From Rhizobium sp. RU20A (GTDB lineage Bacteria > Pseudomonadota > Alphaproteobacteria > Rhizobiales > Rhizobiaceae): a stretch of DNA of 64,000 nt. A program made the translations under genes and the position numbers. Location of the stretch: NCBI RefSeq assembly GCF_900155885.1, contig NZ_FTMB01000001.1, positions 620,001 to 684,000 of the forward strand, in the 5' to 3' direction. Shown piece by piece: positions 55,861 through 64,000 of the stretch (position 1 is the first letter of the stretch; each line of letters opens with the position of its first letter). A model generated the notes under the pieces. It did not search any database, was not told the origin of the DNA, and was given only the letters and a program-made list of their open reading frames with translations.

Positions 55861-57072
55861 ATGACCGATCCTTTTTCCGTTTCCCGCCGCCGCCTGCTGG
55901 GATTTTCGCGCCTGGCGGTGCTCGGCCTCCTGCCGCCGGCCGCCCTCATGGCCGGATCGGCGCCGGCACGCGCCGCCGGCATCGAGACCAAGGCCAAGGC
56001 GGTCCACATGGTGGATGCCGAAACGGGAACGGTGCTCTTTTCCCTCAATGCCGATGCGCCGCTTCCGCCGGCGTCCCTCACCAAGCTGATGACGGCCGAG
56101 GTCGTCTTCGATGCGCTGAAGCGCGGCGAGATCAGCGAGACGACCGCCTACAGCGTGTCCGAACATGCCTGGCGCACCGGCGGCGCGCCGGCCGGCACGG
56201 CGACGATGTTCGCTGCGCTGAAATCCGAAGTCGCCGTTCTCGATCTGCTGAAGGGCATGATCGTCGATCTCGCCAATGATGCCTGCCTCATTCTCGCGGA
56301 GGGCATGACGGCAACCGGCGGGCCGGCGGGCGAGGCGGCCTTTGCCGCGAAGATGAATGCGCGGGCGCAAACGCTCGGCCTCAAGAGTGCCACCTTTGCC
56401 AATCCGACAGGCCTGCCGAACCCCGGAAATCGCATCAGCCCGCGCGACCTCGTCATGCTCGCCGCCCATCTGCAGACGGCCTATCCGGAGCGCTATCCGC
56501 TCTACGCGCTTGCCGATTTCGAGTGGAACAAGATCCGCCAGCGCAACAAGAACGCGCTGATCGCAGCCATCCCCGGCGTCGACGGCCTCGCCATGGGTTT
56601 TGCCGAAGGCTACGGCTTTTCGGCGGTCGCATCCGTGGCGCGGGCGGGGCGACGGGTGCATCTGGCGATCGGCGGCCTTGCCAGCGAGAAGGAGCGGGTG
56701 GAGGAGGCCAAGCGTCTGCTCGAATGGTCGCTGACCGCCTTCACCAAGCGCCAGCTCTTCGACGCGGGCGAGACCGTGGCGGAGGCCTCCGTCTATGGCG
56801 GCGCTGCGGGCACCGTACCGCTTGTCACTGCCGCGCCCGTCGAGGTGCTGGTGCCGCAGGAGACCAATGAGCGGCTGTCCGGCCGCGTCGTCTATCGCTG
56901 GCCCTTGCCGGCGCCCGTCAAGGCCGGCCAACCCGTCGGCGACCTCAAGGTCTTTCTCGGCGAGCGGGAACTGCGCTCCGTACCGCTGATGACCAATGCC
57001 GACATTGGCGTGGGAACGCTGACCGACCGCTCGCTCGACGCGCTGAAGGAACTGGTGTTGTTCTGGCTGTAG
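55861..57072 (+). CDS. DacA-like D,D-carboxypeptidase homologue with degenerate active site
   Basis: A 403-residue homologue of PBP5/6-type D-Ala-D-Ala carboxypeptidases. The N-terminus has a twin-arginine signal (SRRRLLGFSRLAVLGLL). The SxxK motif is kept (Ser72 in ASLTKLM). The SxN motif is Leu137-Ala138-Asn139 in MIVDLANDAC, where the family has Ser-Gly/Ala-Asn. The KTG motif is Ala244-Met245-Gly246 in DGLAMGFAEGYGF, where the family has KTG. Without these two motifs catalysis is unlikely; the protein may bind wall or regulate. The C-terminal beta domain of PBP5 is present. Confidence 0.85.
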   Translation: MTDPFSVSRRRLLGFSRLAVLGLLPPAALMAGSAPARAAGIETKAKAVHMVDAETGTVLFSLNADAPLPPASLTKLMTAEVVFDALKRGEISETTAYSVSEHAWRTGGAPAGTATMFAALKSEVAVLDLLKGMIVDLANDACLILAEGMTATGGPAGEAAFAAKMNARAQTLGLKSATFANPTGLPNPGNRISPRDLVMLAAHLQTAYPERYPLYALADFEWNKIRQRNKNALIAAIPGVDGLAMGFAEGYGFSAVASVARAGRRVHLAIGGLASEKERVEEAKRLLEWSLTAFTKRQLFDAGETVAEASVYGGAAGTVPLVTAAPVEVLVPQETNERLSGRVVYRWPLPAPVKAGQPVGDLKVFLGERELRSVPLMTNADIGVGTLTDRSLDALKELVLFWL

Positions 57073-57081
57073 GACATGCGG

Positions 57082-57582
57082 TCAGATCGGCGCGCCGGCG
57101 ACACCCGTCAGCATCTGCACGCCGTTGATCTTCAGGCTGCCATCCGGCTGGCGCAGCAGCTGATAGAGCGCTGTCCAGTCCTTGCCGTCGGGACCCTTGA
57201 TCAGCACTTCCTGGATGATGCTGTCGCCATCGACCTTGGAGCGGCCGAAGCTGAAATTGTCGGGCCGATAGACCGGACCATAACCGCGCTTGACCATGGC
57301 GAAGAAGCGGTCCTTGTCCGGATAGAGCGTCCGGATCGCCGGCGAGGCAAAGCCATAGGCGGTGTCGGCATCGTCATCGAGGAAAGCCTGCACCTGCGCG
57401 GCAATGATCTTCTGCCCATCCTCGACCGGCCCGGCGAAGGCGCGCGGGGCGCAGAGGAGCGCGAAGAGCGTCAGGAGGATGCCGGTACCGACGAGCAGCA
57501 CCAGGCGGCGATGGGCCGCTGGCCGGGCCACGGCGATGGCACGAGCGCGGTGCAGTGGGCGGGAATGCCGGGACGGATGCAT
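57082..57582 (-). CDS. DUF4864 protein
   Basis: A 166-residue protein with an N-terminal membrane or signal segment (LVLLVGTGILLTLFALLCAPRAFAGPVEDGQ) and a DUF4864 domain: IIAAQVQAFLDDDADTAYGFASPAIRTLYPDKDRFFAMVKRGYGPVYRPDNF and QEVLIKGPDGKDWTALYQLLRQPDGSLKINGVQML. The fold belongs to the NTF2-like group. Its function is unknown. Start ATG 57582 (MHPSRHSRP). It converges on the DacA-like gene, with only 9 bases between their stops. Confidence 0.82.
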   Translation of the reverse strand: MHPSRHSRPLHRARAIAVARPAAHRRLVLLVGTGILLTLFALLCAPRAFAGPVEDGQKIIAAQVQAFLDDDADTAYGFASPAIRTLYPDKDRFFAMVKRGYGPVYRPDNFSFGRSKVDGDSIIQEVLIKGPDGKDWTALYQLLRQPDGSLKINGVQMLTGVAGAPI

Positions 57583-57769
57583 GGGAACCTCGCGACAGGG
57601 AGCGTCGACCAAAGACGCGGATGCAAACGGTACGCTGCCTGGGCCGTGCTGGATCAGAAGCGTTGCATTTGAAAATAGAATGTACCCGGCTACAAACATA
57701 AGTCAGATAACATAGATTATGGAACAAACTTATGCAGCTTTGGGCCCCTGAGGTGTCGTTGCTGCGCCC

Positions 57770-59557
57770 TCAGATCTCTCCGGACACTTCCCGGCGGTGC
57801 TGGTCGAGTTCTTCGCTGTAGCGTCGCAGCGTGTGGCTTTCGGTCAATAGACCGATCGGCCGCCGGGTGGTTCTCGTGTCGACGACGGCGAGCGCTTCGC
57901 TCTGGGTGCGTTCGAAGATGGCGGTGGCTTCCTTGATGTTCATGCTGGCGAGCAGCATGTCGTCGGTGTGGATCAGGAACCGGTCGAGCGACGGATCGGC
58001 GTCCGGACGGTCGATGGGATCGGCGTAGACGTCGGGTACGAGGATCAGGCCGCAGTATCGGCCATCGCCATCCACCATGACGACGCGCTGCGTGGAGCCG
58101 AGCGGAAACTGGCTGCGGAAGGCATCGAGGCTGAGATCGCGGCTGGCCGTGCGCACATCCGCACGCATCAGCCGGTCGACGGTGAGATCGCGCACCCAGC
58201 CGACATCGTGGGCGCTGCGGATCGTTTCGCCGCGCAGATGGAAACGCCAGGTGGCGAAGGAATAGCCGAATACGACGCGCACCGTCAGCGAGGTCGCGAT
58301 GACGGCGGCAAGGACGAGAAGCGTGATCTGGAAGTCGCCGGTCATTTCCAGCGCAAGGAACGTCATCGCCAAGGGGCCGCCGATGACGGCGGCGGCAAAG
58401 GCGCTCATGCCGATCACGGCGTAGATCTGCTGCGGCAGAAGCGCGGCGGGATCGATGGCGCCGAGAAGGATCGCGAAGATCTTGCCGACCAGGGCACCCA
58501 TCAGGAGCGAGGCGAAGAACAGGCCGCCGCGAAACCCGGAGCCAAGGGAAATGGCGCTCGCCGCCGCCTTCATCGCCAGCAGCCCGGCAAGCGCCGCAAG
58601 GCTGGCCGAGGCCTCCATGTTGATGTGCAGCGCGCCATGCCCGCCTGAGAGAACCTGCGGCGAAAGGAGCGCCAGCAGCCCGACGAGAAGACCGCCGATG
58701 ATGGGCCGGACCGCTGCCGGAATCCGGCTTTTCCGCGCCAGCATCTCCACCGAGGACACGCCCTGCATGAGAAGAATGCCGAGGCCGGCCGAGACGAGCC
58801 CGAGAAGGATCGCCGGCCCGTAATCCGACTGCGTCAGCGCTCCGATCTCGCCGAGTGTGATCGTCAGACCCTTGGCGCCGATGGCATCGATCACGAGCTT
58901 TGCGGCGAGCGCCGAGACGACGACGGGCGCCAGCGTCATGACCGTATAGGTGCCGATGATCAGCTCGATGGCGTAGAAGGCGGCAGTCAGCGGTGCATCG
59001 AAGGCCGCCGAAATGGCACCGGCGGCGCCGCAGCCGACAAGGATGCGCATGTCCCCTCGCCTCAGCTTGATGATCGATCCGATCTTCGAGGCAATGGCCG
59101 AAGCCACCTGCGTGTAACCGGCCTCCAGCCCGACCGAAGCGCCAAAACCGTTCGAAATGACGTTCTGCACGCAGACGATCAGACTGTCCGTGAGCGACAG
59201 GCGCCCGCCATAAAGTGCATTGGCCTCGATGGGATCGCGCATCGGCTTCTTGCGCCAGCGAGCGAGCGCGAGCGCAATGGCGCCCATCAGCATGCCGCCG
59301 ATGACCGGGCCGATGACGACGAGCGGACCTTCGATCGCGCTGCCGCTCAGCGATCCCTCGACGCCGAACACGACGGCATGCAGGAGGCGGCTTGAAAAAC
59401 TGATCAGCGCGACGGCAAGACCGGCGATCGTGCCGCAGGCGAAGGACAGGAGAATGAGCGCGAGCTCGCCGCGCCTGAGCTGGGCGACGAGCCGGCCCTT
59501 GCCGATATTGTCGAGAAAGCTCCGGAAGGTCGGCGACTGGAAAGGCTTTTGCAGCAT
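57770..59557 (-). CDS. ClC chloride channel/transporter with CBS domains
   Basis: A 595-residue member of the ClC family with about 12 membrane segments (residues 30-440) and two CBS domains at the C-terminus (about 460-590). The gating glutamate is Glu145 in GASVGLEAGYTQ, aligned with the usual GREGP motif, though Arg is replaced by Leu and the final Gly-Pro by Ala-Gly. The first selectivity-filter motif (GSGIP) is also not conserved. The late GSGFRGGLFFASLLMGALVG corresponds to GGIFAP. It likely moves Cl- or H+/Cl-, but motif changes make the mode uncertain. Confidence 0.82.
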   Translation of the reverse strand: MLQKPFQSPTFRSFLDNIGKGRLVAQLRRGELALILLSFACGTIAGLAVALISFSSRLLHAVVFGVEGSLSGSAIEGPLVVIGPVIGGMLMGAIALALARWRKKPMRDPIEANALYGGRLSLTDSLIVCVQNVISNGFGASVGLEAGYTQVASAIASKIGSIIKLRRGDMRILVGCGAAGAISAAFDAPLTAAFYAIELIIGTYTVMTLAPVVVSALAAKLVIDAIGAKGLTITLGEIGALTQSDYGPAILLGLVSAGLGILLMQGVSSVEMLARKSRIPAAVRPIIGGLLVGLLALLSPQVLSGGHGALHINMEASASLAALAGLLAMKAAASAISLGSGFRGGLFFASLLMGALVGKIFAILLGAIDPAALLPQQIYAVIGMSAFAAAVIGGPLAMTFLALEMTGDFQITLLVLAAVIATSLTVRVVFGYSFATWRFHLRGETIRSAHDVGWVRDLTVDRLMRADVRTASRDLSLDAFRSQFPLGSTQRVVMVDGDGRYCGLILVPDVYADPIDRPDADPSLDRFLIHTDDMLLASMNIKEATAIFERTQSEALAVVDTRTTRRPIGLLTESHTLRRYSEELDQHRREVSGEI

Positions 59558-59586
59558 GGTGCTTTCCGCTCGGCCGTCAGGCCCGA

Positions 59587-60414
59587 TTATGCCGTGGCGC
59601 TGATGCCGCTGACTTCGATGCGCATCCTGTCATAGGCGGGCTCCACGTGGACGGGCGTGGATGCCATGACGGTGTCGTAGTCGAGCGGCGTGTGCATGTG
59701 GGTGAGAATGGCGCGGCGCGGGCCGATCCGTTCGATCCAGGCAAGCGCCTGTTCGAGCGACAGATGGCTCGGATGCGGATGATATTGCAGCGTATCGATG
59801 ACAAGCGTGTCGAGGCCCTGAAGCTTCGCCAGAGTCTCTGCCGGAAAGTCGCTGACATCTGTGCAATAGGCGAAATCGCCGATGCGGAAGCCGAGCGAGT
59901 GGATGGCCCCGTGCTGCTGCAGGTGTGGCACGACGGTGATGTCGCCGCCGGCGCCGGAGACGACGATGGATGGTAGAGTGGCCGGAATGATGTTGGCGGC
60001 AACGATCGGCGGGTAGCCGCTGCCCGGCAGCGCATGCAGGCAATAGCGGAAGCCTTCGGCGATGCGCTCCATGGTGAAGGCATCCGCGAAGATCGGCACG
60101 GGTTTTCGGGACGAGATGAAATAGCCGCGCAGGTCGTCGATGCCGTGCAGGTGGTCGGCATGGCTGTGGGTGTAGAGCACGGCGTCGATGTGATCGACGC
60201 TGGAGGCGATCATCTGTTCGCGAAAATCCGGCCCGGTATCGACGACGATGACGGTCTTGCCGCCATCCTCGCCGATCTGCTCGATCAGGAGCGCGGCGCG
60301 CAGACGGCGGTTCTTCGGATTGTCCGGATTGCAGGCGCCCCAGTCCCCATTGATGCGGGGCACGCCGGGAGACGAGCCGCAGCCGAGGATGGTGAAGACT
60401 TGGCCGACCGCCAT
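59587..60414 (-). CDS. MBL-fold metal-dependent hydrolase (PhnP-like)
   Basis: A 275-residue metallo-beta-lactamase-fold enzyme. The metal site is THSHADHLHGIDDLRGY, with further ligands in YCTDVSDFP and LTHMHTPLDYD. The start FTILGCGSSPGVPRINGDWGACNPDNPKNRRLRAAL matches the PhnP/phosphodiesterase group. It lies 4 bases downstream of tatD on the minus strand and is co-transcribed with tatD, metG and holB. Confidence 0.9.
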   Translation of the reverse strand: MAVGQVFTILGCGSSPGVPRINGDWGACNPDNPKNRRLRAALLIEQIGEDGGKTVIVVDTGPDFREQMIASSVDHIDAVLYTHSHADHLHGIDDLRGYFISSRKPVPIFADAFTMERIAEGFRYCLHALPGSGYPPIVAANIIPATLPSIVVSGAGGDITVVPHLQQHGAIHSLGFRIGDFAYCTDVSDFPAETLAKLQGLDTLVIDTLQYHPHPSHLSLEQALAWIERIGPRRAILTHMHTPLDYDTVMASTPVHVEPAYDRMRIEVSGISATA

Positions 60415-60418
60415 GGCG

Positions 60419-61201
60419 TCAGATCCTCGGCATCCGGGAGAAGCAGCGGAAAGCGTTTTCGGTCGTGATCCGGGCCATCTCCTCGTAGGAGACGCCCTTC
60501 ACCTCGGCCAGAACCTCGGCCGTGTTGACGACATAGGAGGGCTCGTTGCGCTTGCCGCGCCAGCGCTTCGGCGCAAGATAGGGCGCGTCGGTCTCGACCA
60601 GCAGTCGGTCGAGCGGAACCGTGGCGGCAATGGCGCGCAGATCCTCCGATTTCGGGAAGGTGAGGATGCCGGAGAAGGAGACGTAGCCGCCGAGCGCCAC
60701 GCCGGTATCGGCAAGCGCCTGACCCGAGGAGAAGCAGTGCAGGATGAAGGGGAAGGCCCCCTTCCCGCTTTCTTGCCTCAGGATCGCGGCCATGTCGTCG
60801 TCCGCCGACCGGCTGTGGATGACGAGCGGCAGGCCGGTGATGCGGGCGGCCTCGATGTGGCGCAAAAGCCCGGTCTTCTGGTCGGCGGGCGTTTGCGTGT
60901 CGTAGAAATAGTCGAGGCCCGCCTCGCCGATCGCGACGATCTTCGGATGGGAACCGGCCAGCCGCACGAGGTCGTCGGCGGTGACGTCGAGTTCCTCGTT
61001 GGCATTGTTGGGATGCGTACCGACCGAGCAGAAGACGTTCGGATATCGGTCCGCGAGCGCCAGCAGGGTGTCGAGCCGCCGCACGCGGGTGGAGATCGTC
61101 ACCATCTGGGCGACGCCGGCAGCCTGCGCACGCGCGACGAGATCGTCACGCTCGGCGTCGAAGTCGGCGAAATCCAGATGGCAGTGGGTATCGATCAGCA
61201 T
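60419..61201 (-). CDS. tatD: TatD-family metal-dependent DNase
   Basis: A 260-residue TIM-barrel hydrolase. Metal ligands: DTHCHLDFADF at the N-terminus, AIGEAGLDYFYD, LVIHSRSADDD, ILHCFSSG and VETDAPYLAPKRWRGKRNEPSYV. Members act as 3'-5' exonucleases or DNases in repair. It lies 17 bases downstream of metG, as in many alphaproteobacteria. Confidence 0.95.
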   Translation of the reverse strand: MLIDTHCHLDFADFDAERDDLVARAQAAGVAQMVTISTRVRRLDTLLALADRYPNVFCSVGTHPNNANEELDVTADDLVRLAGSHPKIVAIGEAGLDYFYDTQTPADQKTGLLRHIEAARITGLPLVIHSRSADDDMAAILRQESGKGAFPFILHCFSSGQALADTGVALGGYVSFSGILTFPKSEDLRAIAATVPLDRLLVETDAPYLAPKRWRGKRNEPSYVVNTAEVLAEVKGVSYEEMARITTENAFRCFSRMPRI

Positions 61202-61218
61202 TGCGACGGCCGCTCCGA

Positions 61219-62775
61219 TCAGGCCGGATCGACCGGCGGGACATAACGCGGGAAGACCGGCTTCGGTGCTTCCAGCGGCGTCCCCGCGACGAGACGGCCG
61301 GCGTCACCGAGCGCTGCGAAGCTGCGCTGGTCGGCCGGTGCGGCGACGAGGTCGAGCAGCTTTTCGGCCGACGCCGGCGTGATCGGCTGGAGCAAAATGG
61401 CGATCTGGCGCACGACTTCCGCCGTGACGTAAAGCACGGTGCCCATGCGGGCCGGATCGGTCTTCTTCAGCGCCCAGGGCTCCTGGCCCGCAAAATAGCG
61501 ATCGGCTTCCGAGACGACGGCGATGATGGCGGCGACGGCCTTCTGGATCGCCTGCTTCGAGAATTCCTCGCGGCAGATGGCGAGCAGACCATCGGCGGAG
61601 GCGAGCATGGCCGTGTCCTCTTCCGTGAAGGCGCCCGGCGTCGGGATCGCGCCCTCGCAGTTCTTGACGATCATCGACAGCGAGCGGCTGGCGAGATTGC
61701 CGATGCCGTTGGCAAGGTCCGCATTGATGCGGGTGGCGATCGCCTCTTCCGAATAGCTGCCATCCTGCCCGAAGGAGACTTCGCGCAGGAAGAAGTAGCG
61801 CACCGGATCGAGCCCGAAATGGGTGACGAGATTGACCGGGTCGACCACGTTGCCGAGCGACTTCGACATCTTCTCGCCCTTGTTGAGCAGGAAGCCGTGG
61901 GCGTAGACGCGCCTGGGCAGCGGCAGGCCCGCCGACATCAGGAAGGCCGGCCAGTAGACGGCGTGAAAGCGGATGATGTCCTTGCCGATGATGTGCATGT
62001 CGGCCGGCCAGTACTTCGCGCGCGGACCGTTTTCGTCTTCGACATAGCCGGTGGCGGTGATGTAGTTGGTGAGCGCATCGACCCAGACATACATGACGTG
62101 CTTGGGATCATCCGGCACCGGAATGCCCCAGTCGAAGGTGGTGCGCGAGATTGAGAGATCCTTGAGGCCGGACTTCACGAAGGACATGACCTCGTTGCGG
62201 CGCTCGGACGGACCGATGAAGTCAGGGTGGGCCTCATAATGGGCCAGCAGCTTTTCGGCATAGTTGGAGAGGCGGAAGAAATAGCTTTCCTCCTCGACCC
62301 ACTCGACCGGCGTGCCCTGCGGCCCGTAGCGCACGCCGTCGGCGCGCATCTCGGTTTCCTCTTCCTGGTAATAGGCCTCGTCGCGCACCGAATACCAGCC
62401 GGCATAGCTGTCCTTGTAGATGTCGCCGGCCTTCGCCATGCGGCGCCACAGTTCCTGCACCGTCGCGTGGTGGCGCGGCTCGGTGGTGCGGATGAAATCG
62501 TCGTTGGAAGAATTCAGGACACGGCCCATCTCGCGGAATTCATTGGAGTTGCGCGTGGCAAGCTCCAGCGGCGTGATGCCTTCGGCCTTGGCCGTCTGCT
62601 GCATCTTCTGGCCATGCTCGTCCGTGCCCGTCAGGAAGAACACGTCCCGGCCGTCGAGGCGCTGGAAGCGGGCGATCGCGTCGGTCGCGATCAGCTCGTA
62701 GGCATGGCCGATATGCGGCTTGCCGTTGGGGTAGGAGATGGCGGTGGTGATGTAGAAGGGCGTGGTATCGGCCAT
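61219..62775 (-). CDS. metG: Methionyl-tRNA synthetase
   Basis: A 518-residue class I synthetase charging tRNA-Met. HIGH is seen in [20 protein letters not shown] and KMSKS in [18 protein letters not shown]. It lacks the C-terminal tRNA-binding extension found in longer MetG enzymes, which is normal for this group. It starts [18 protein letters not shown]. It is in the holB-metG-tatD-MBL order, 118 bases downstream of holB. Confidence 0.97.
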   Translation of the reverse strand: MADTTPFYITTAISYPNGKPHIGHAYELIATDAIARFQRLDGRDVFFLTGTDEHGQKMQQTAKAEGITPLELATRNSNEFREMGRVLNSSNDDFIRTTEPRHHATVQELWRRMAKAGDIYKDSYAGWYSVRDEAYYQEEETEMRADGVRYGPQGTPVEWVEEESYFFRLSNYAEKLLAHYEAHPDFIGPSERRNEVMSFVKSGLKDLSISRTTFDWGIPVPDDPKHVMYVWVDALTNYITATGYVEDENGPRAKYWPADMHIIGKDIIRFHAVYWPAFLMSAGLPLPRRVYAHGFLLNKGEKMSKSLGNVVDPVNLVTHFGLDPVRYFFLREVSFGQDGSYSEEAIATRINADLANGIGNLASRSLSMIVKNCEGAIPTPGAFTEEDTAMLASADGLLAICREEFSKQAIQKAVAAIIAVVSEADRYFAGQEPWALKKTDPARMGTVLYVTAEVVRQIAILLQPITPASAEKLLDLVAAPADQRSFAALGDAGRLVAGTPLEAPKPVFPRYVPPVDPA

Positions 62776-62893
62776 GGCGGCAACTCGTTCGCAACGTTAC
62801 GATATTCTGGATGGCTGCTCTTACCCCATCCGACCGGCGGAAGGAACCTTCGCGATCGCAATAAATGCGGGCGCAAGGCCCCTGCCCCTCACC

Positions 62894-63928
62894 CTACGCC
62901 GTCATGGCACCGCGCATGTCGTCGAGGATCTGCAGCACCGTCTGCTTGCGGTCGAGATTGTAGCCGATAGAGATGGCGATCTTTTCCGTCAGCGACTGGG
63001 AGAGGCTTGCGAGGCGGTCGGCGCGGCCGATATCGCCGGCAAGGGCGGATGCCCTCGCCTCCTCCACGATCCGCCGGCCGGCGAGCTCGGTGAAGAACAG
63101 GAAGACGGTCTCGGCATCCTTGGCAGAGAGGAGATCGGCGAGCTTGTGCATCTCGCGCCGCGTCGAGGGGCCGGGCTTCAGGATGCTCTCTAGCGCCGCC
63201 ATGATATCCAGCCCGCCATAATGAATGAGCTTCAAGGCTTCCGCCACGCTGCCGCCGGCGGCGGCGAGGACGCGATCGGCGCTGGCGGCGGGAAGCGTGA
63301 CGTCGAGCGCCGCGAGCGCGGCGGCGAGATCGGGTTCGGCAAGCGGGCGCAGCGGCAGCGGCATGCAGCGCGAGCGGATGGTGGGGAGAAGCTTGCCCGG
63401 CGCATGCGAGACGAGCATGAACAGCACGCGGCGCGGCGGCTCCTCGAGGATCTTGAGCACGGCATTGGCCGCATTGCGGTTCATGTCGTCGGCGGCGTCG
63501 ATGATGACGACGCGCCAGTTGCCGGTGCCCGAGGTCTGGCCGAGAAACTTGCCGGCGCGGCGGATCTCGTCGACTGTGATAGCGCTTTTCAGCCGCCCGG
63601 CCTTTTCGTCCAGCGGACGGGTGAGGTGGAGAAGATCATGCGAGGCGCCGGACGCGATCTGGCGGGTGACGGGATGGTCCGGTTCGGGCGCCGTGAGTGC
63701 CAGAGGCGCGCGGGCCGGATCGGGGTGGCGCAGCAGATGGTTGGCGAAGCGGAAGGCGAGCGTAGACTTGCCGATGCCGCGCGGGCCTTCCATCAGGATG
63801 GCGTGGTGCATCTTGCCGCCGGCATAGGCTTCCGCGAGGAAAGCCTCCGCCTCGCCGTGGCCGAACAGGTTCGGATTGAGGGCCGGGGAAACCGCACCCT
63901 CCAGAAGATCGGGACTGTCCTCGCTCAT
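62894..63928 (-). CDS. holB: DNA polymerase III subunit delta prime
   Basis: A 344-residue clamp-loader subunit. The P-loop GPRGIGKSTLAFRFANHLL and sensor-1 region MLVSHAPGKLLPTIRSRCMPLPL (with the SRC motif) are typical. Its length matches alphaproteobacterial HolB. The ATG at 63928 overlaps the stop of the upstream thymidylate kinase gene (ATGA), so the pair is coupled, as in other proteobacteria. Confidence 0.95.
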   Translation of the reverse strand: MSEDSPDLLEGAVSPALNPNLFGHGEAEAFLAEAYAGGKMHHAILMEGPRGIGKSTLAFRFANHLLRHPDPARAPLALTAPEPDHPVTRQIASGASHDLLHLTRPLDEKAGRLKSAITVDEIRRAGKFLGQTSGTGNWRVVIIDAADDMNRNAANAVLKILEEPPRRVLFMLVSHAPGKLLPTIRSRCMPLPLRPLAEPDLAAALAALDVTLPAASADRVLAAAGGSVAEALKLIHYGGLDIMAALESILKPGPSTRREMHKLADLLSAKDAETVFLFFTELAGRRIVEEARASALAGDIGRADRLASLSQSLTEKIAISIGYNLDRKQTVLQILDDMRGAMTA

Positions 63929-64000
63929 CGGGCCTTTTCCGGTTCGCGCTGCTGCCCACGCAGCGTCGGCAGAAGCGGCTCGACAATATCGAGCACGCGG
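63925..64000 (-). CDS. tmk: Thymidylate kinase (partial, C-terminal end)
   Basis: Only the last 24 codons are present, ending LRGQQREPEKAR before a TGA that overlaps the holB start. The sequence VLDIVEPLLPTL just before it fits the C-terminal helix of dTMP kinases. The identification rests on this helix and on the conserved tmk-holB order; the body of the gene is beyond the window. Confidence 0.75.
   Translation of the reverse strand, partial: RVLDIVEPLLPTLRGQQREPEKAR

Overview
The window is chromosomal DNA from an alphaproteobacterium of the order Hyphomicrobiales, most likely family Rhizobiaceae (Agrobacterium/Rhizobium/Sinorhizobium/Shinella type). The evidence is the high GC content, the zeta-type F1-ATPase inhibitor gene, the suf cluster with two cysteine desulfurases (sufS2-B-C-D-S1-X-A), the lpiA-acvB pair and the general gene order. 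The genus cannot be resolved from sequence alone.

Layout. 1-4600: purine synthesis genes on the minus strand (purC, purS, a coiled-coil ORF, purQ; then purB), interleaved with the F1-ATPase zeta inhibitor, an RBBP9-like hydrolase and a PilZ protein. 4700-13600: housekeeping and small enzymes (rpe with two secreted/membrane neighbours, a periplasmic binding protein, flavin reductase, TfoX-N protein, Nudix hydrolase, RhlE-type helicase, M23 envelope peptidase, ferritin-like DUF455 protein). 13600-21900: bcp peroxiredoxin, a giant AsmA-like protein, tyrS, anmK, a DUF1989 protein and an alpha/beta hydrolase. 22000-29600: a complete iron-sulfur assembly operon preceded by a promoter that carries both a RirA-type IRO box and an Irr-type palindrome. 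A 53-residue unannotated-looking ORF sits between sufB and sufC. 29700-36400: an orphan PAS histidine kinase, then gcvT-gcvH-gcvP under a tandem glycine riboswitch. 36500-43700: a ClpP-like membrane protein, a large membrane coiled-coil protein, a BON protein, a small secreted protein and lpiA-acvB (synthesis and hydrolysis of lysyl-phosphatidylglycerol).

44620-54287 is an integrated mobile element of about 9.65 kb. It is bounded by a 14-bp direct repeat that is the 3' end of a tRNA-Ser(UGA) gene, and it looks lower in GC than its flanks. It encodes a P4-type integrase, a serine recombinase, an AlpA-like regulator, a TOPRIM/ATPase replication protein beside a striking 27-bp inverted repeat (candidate origin), an eight-gene operon including a small-terminase-like protein and a capsid-cement-like protein, and a two-TM Abi-like membrane protein as cargo. 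No large terminase, portal, major capsid or tail genes are visible. This gene set resembles a phage satellite (PICI/P4-like) in an alphaproteobacterium and is the most interesting part of the window.

54500-64000: envelope and replication genes resume: RlpA lipoprotein, a DacA-like protein that has lost two of its three catalytic motifs, a DUF4864 protein, a ClC channel with CBS domains, and the minus-strand run tmk-holB-metG-tatD-MBL hydrolase, with tmk cut by the window edge. Functions are assigned from motifs and family knowledge; no database search was possible.
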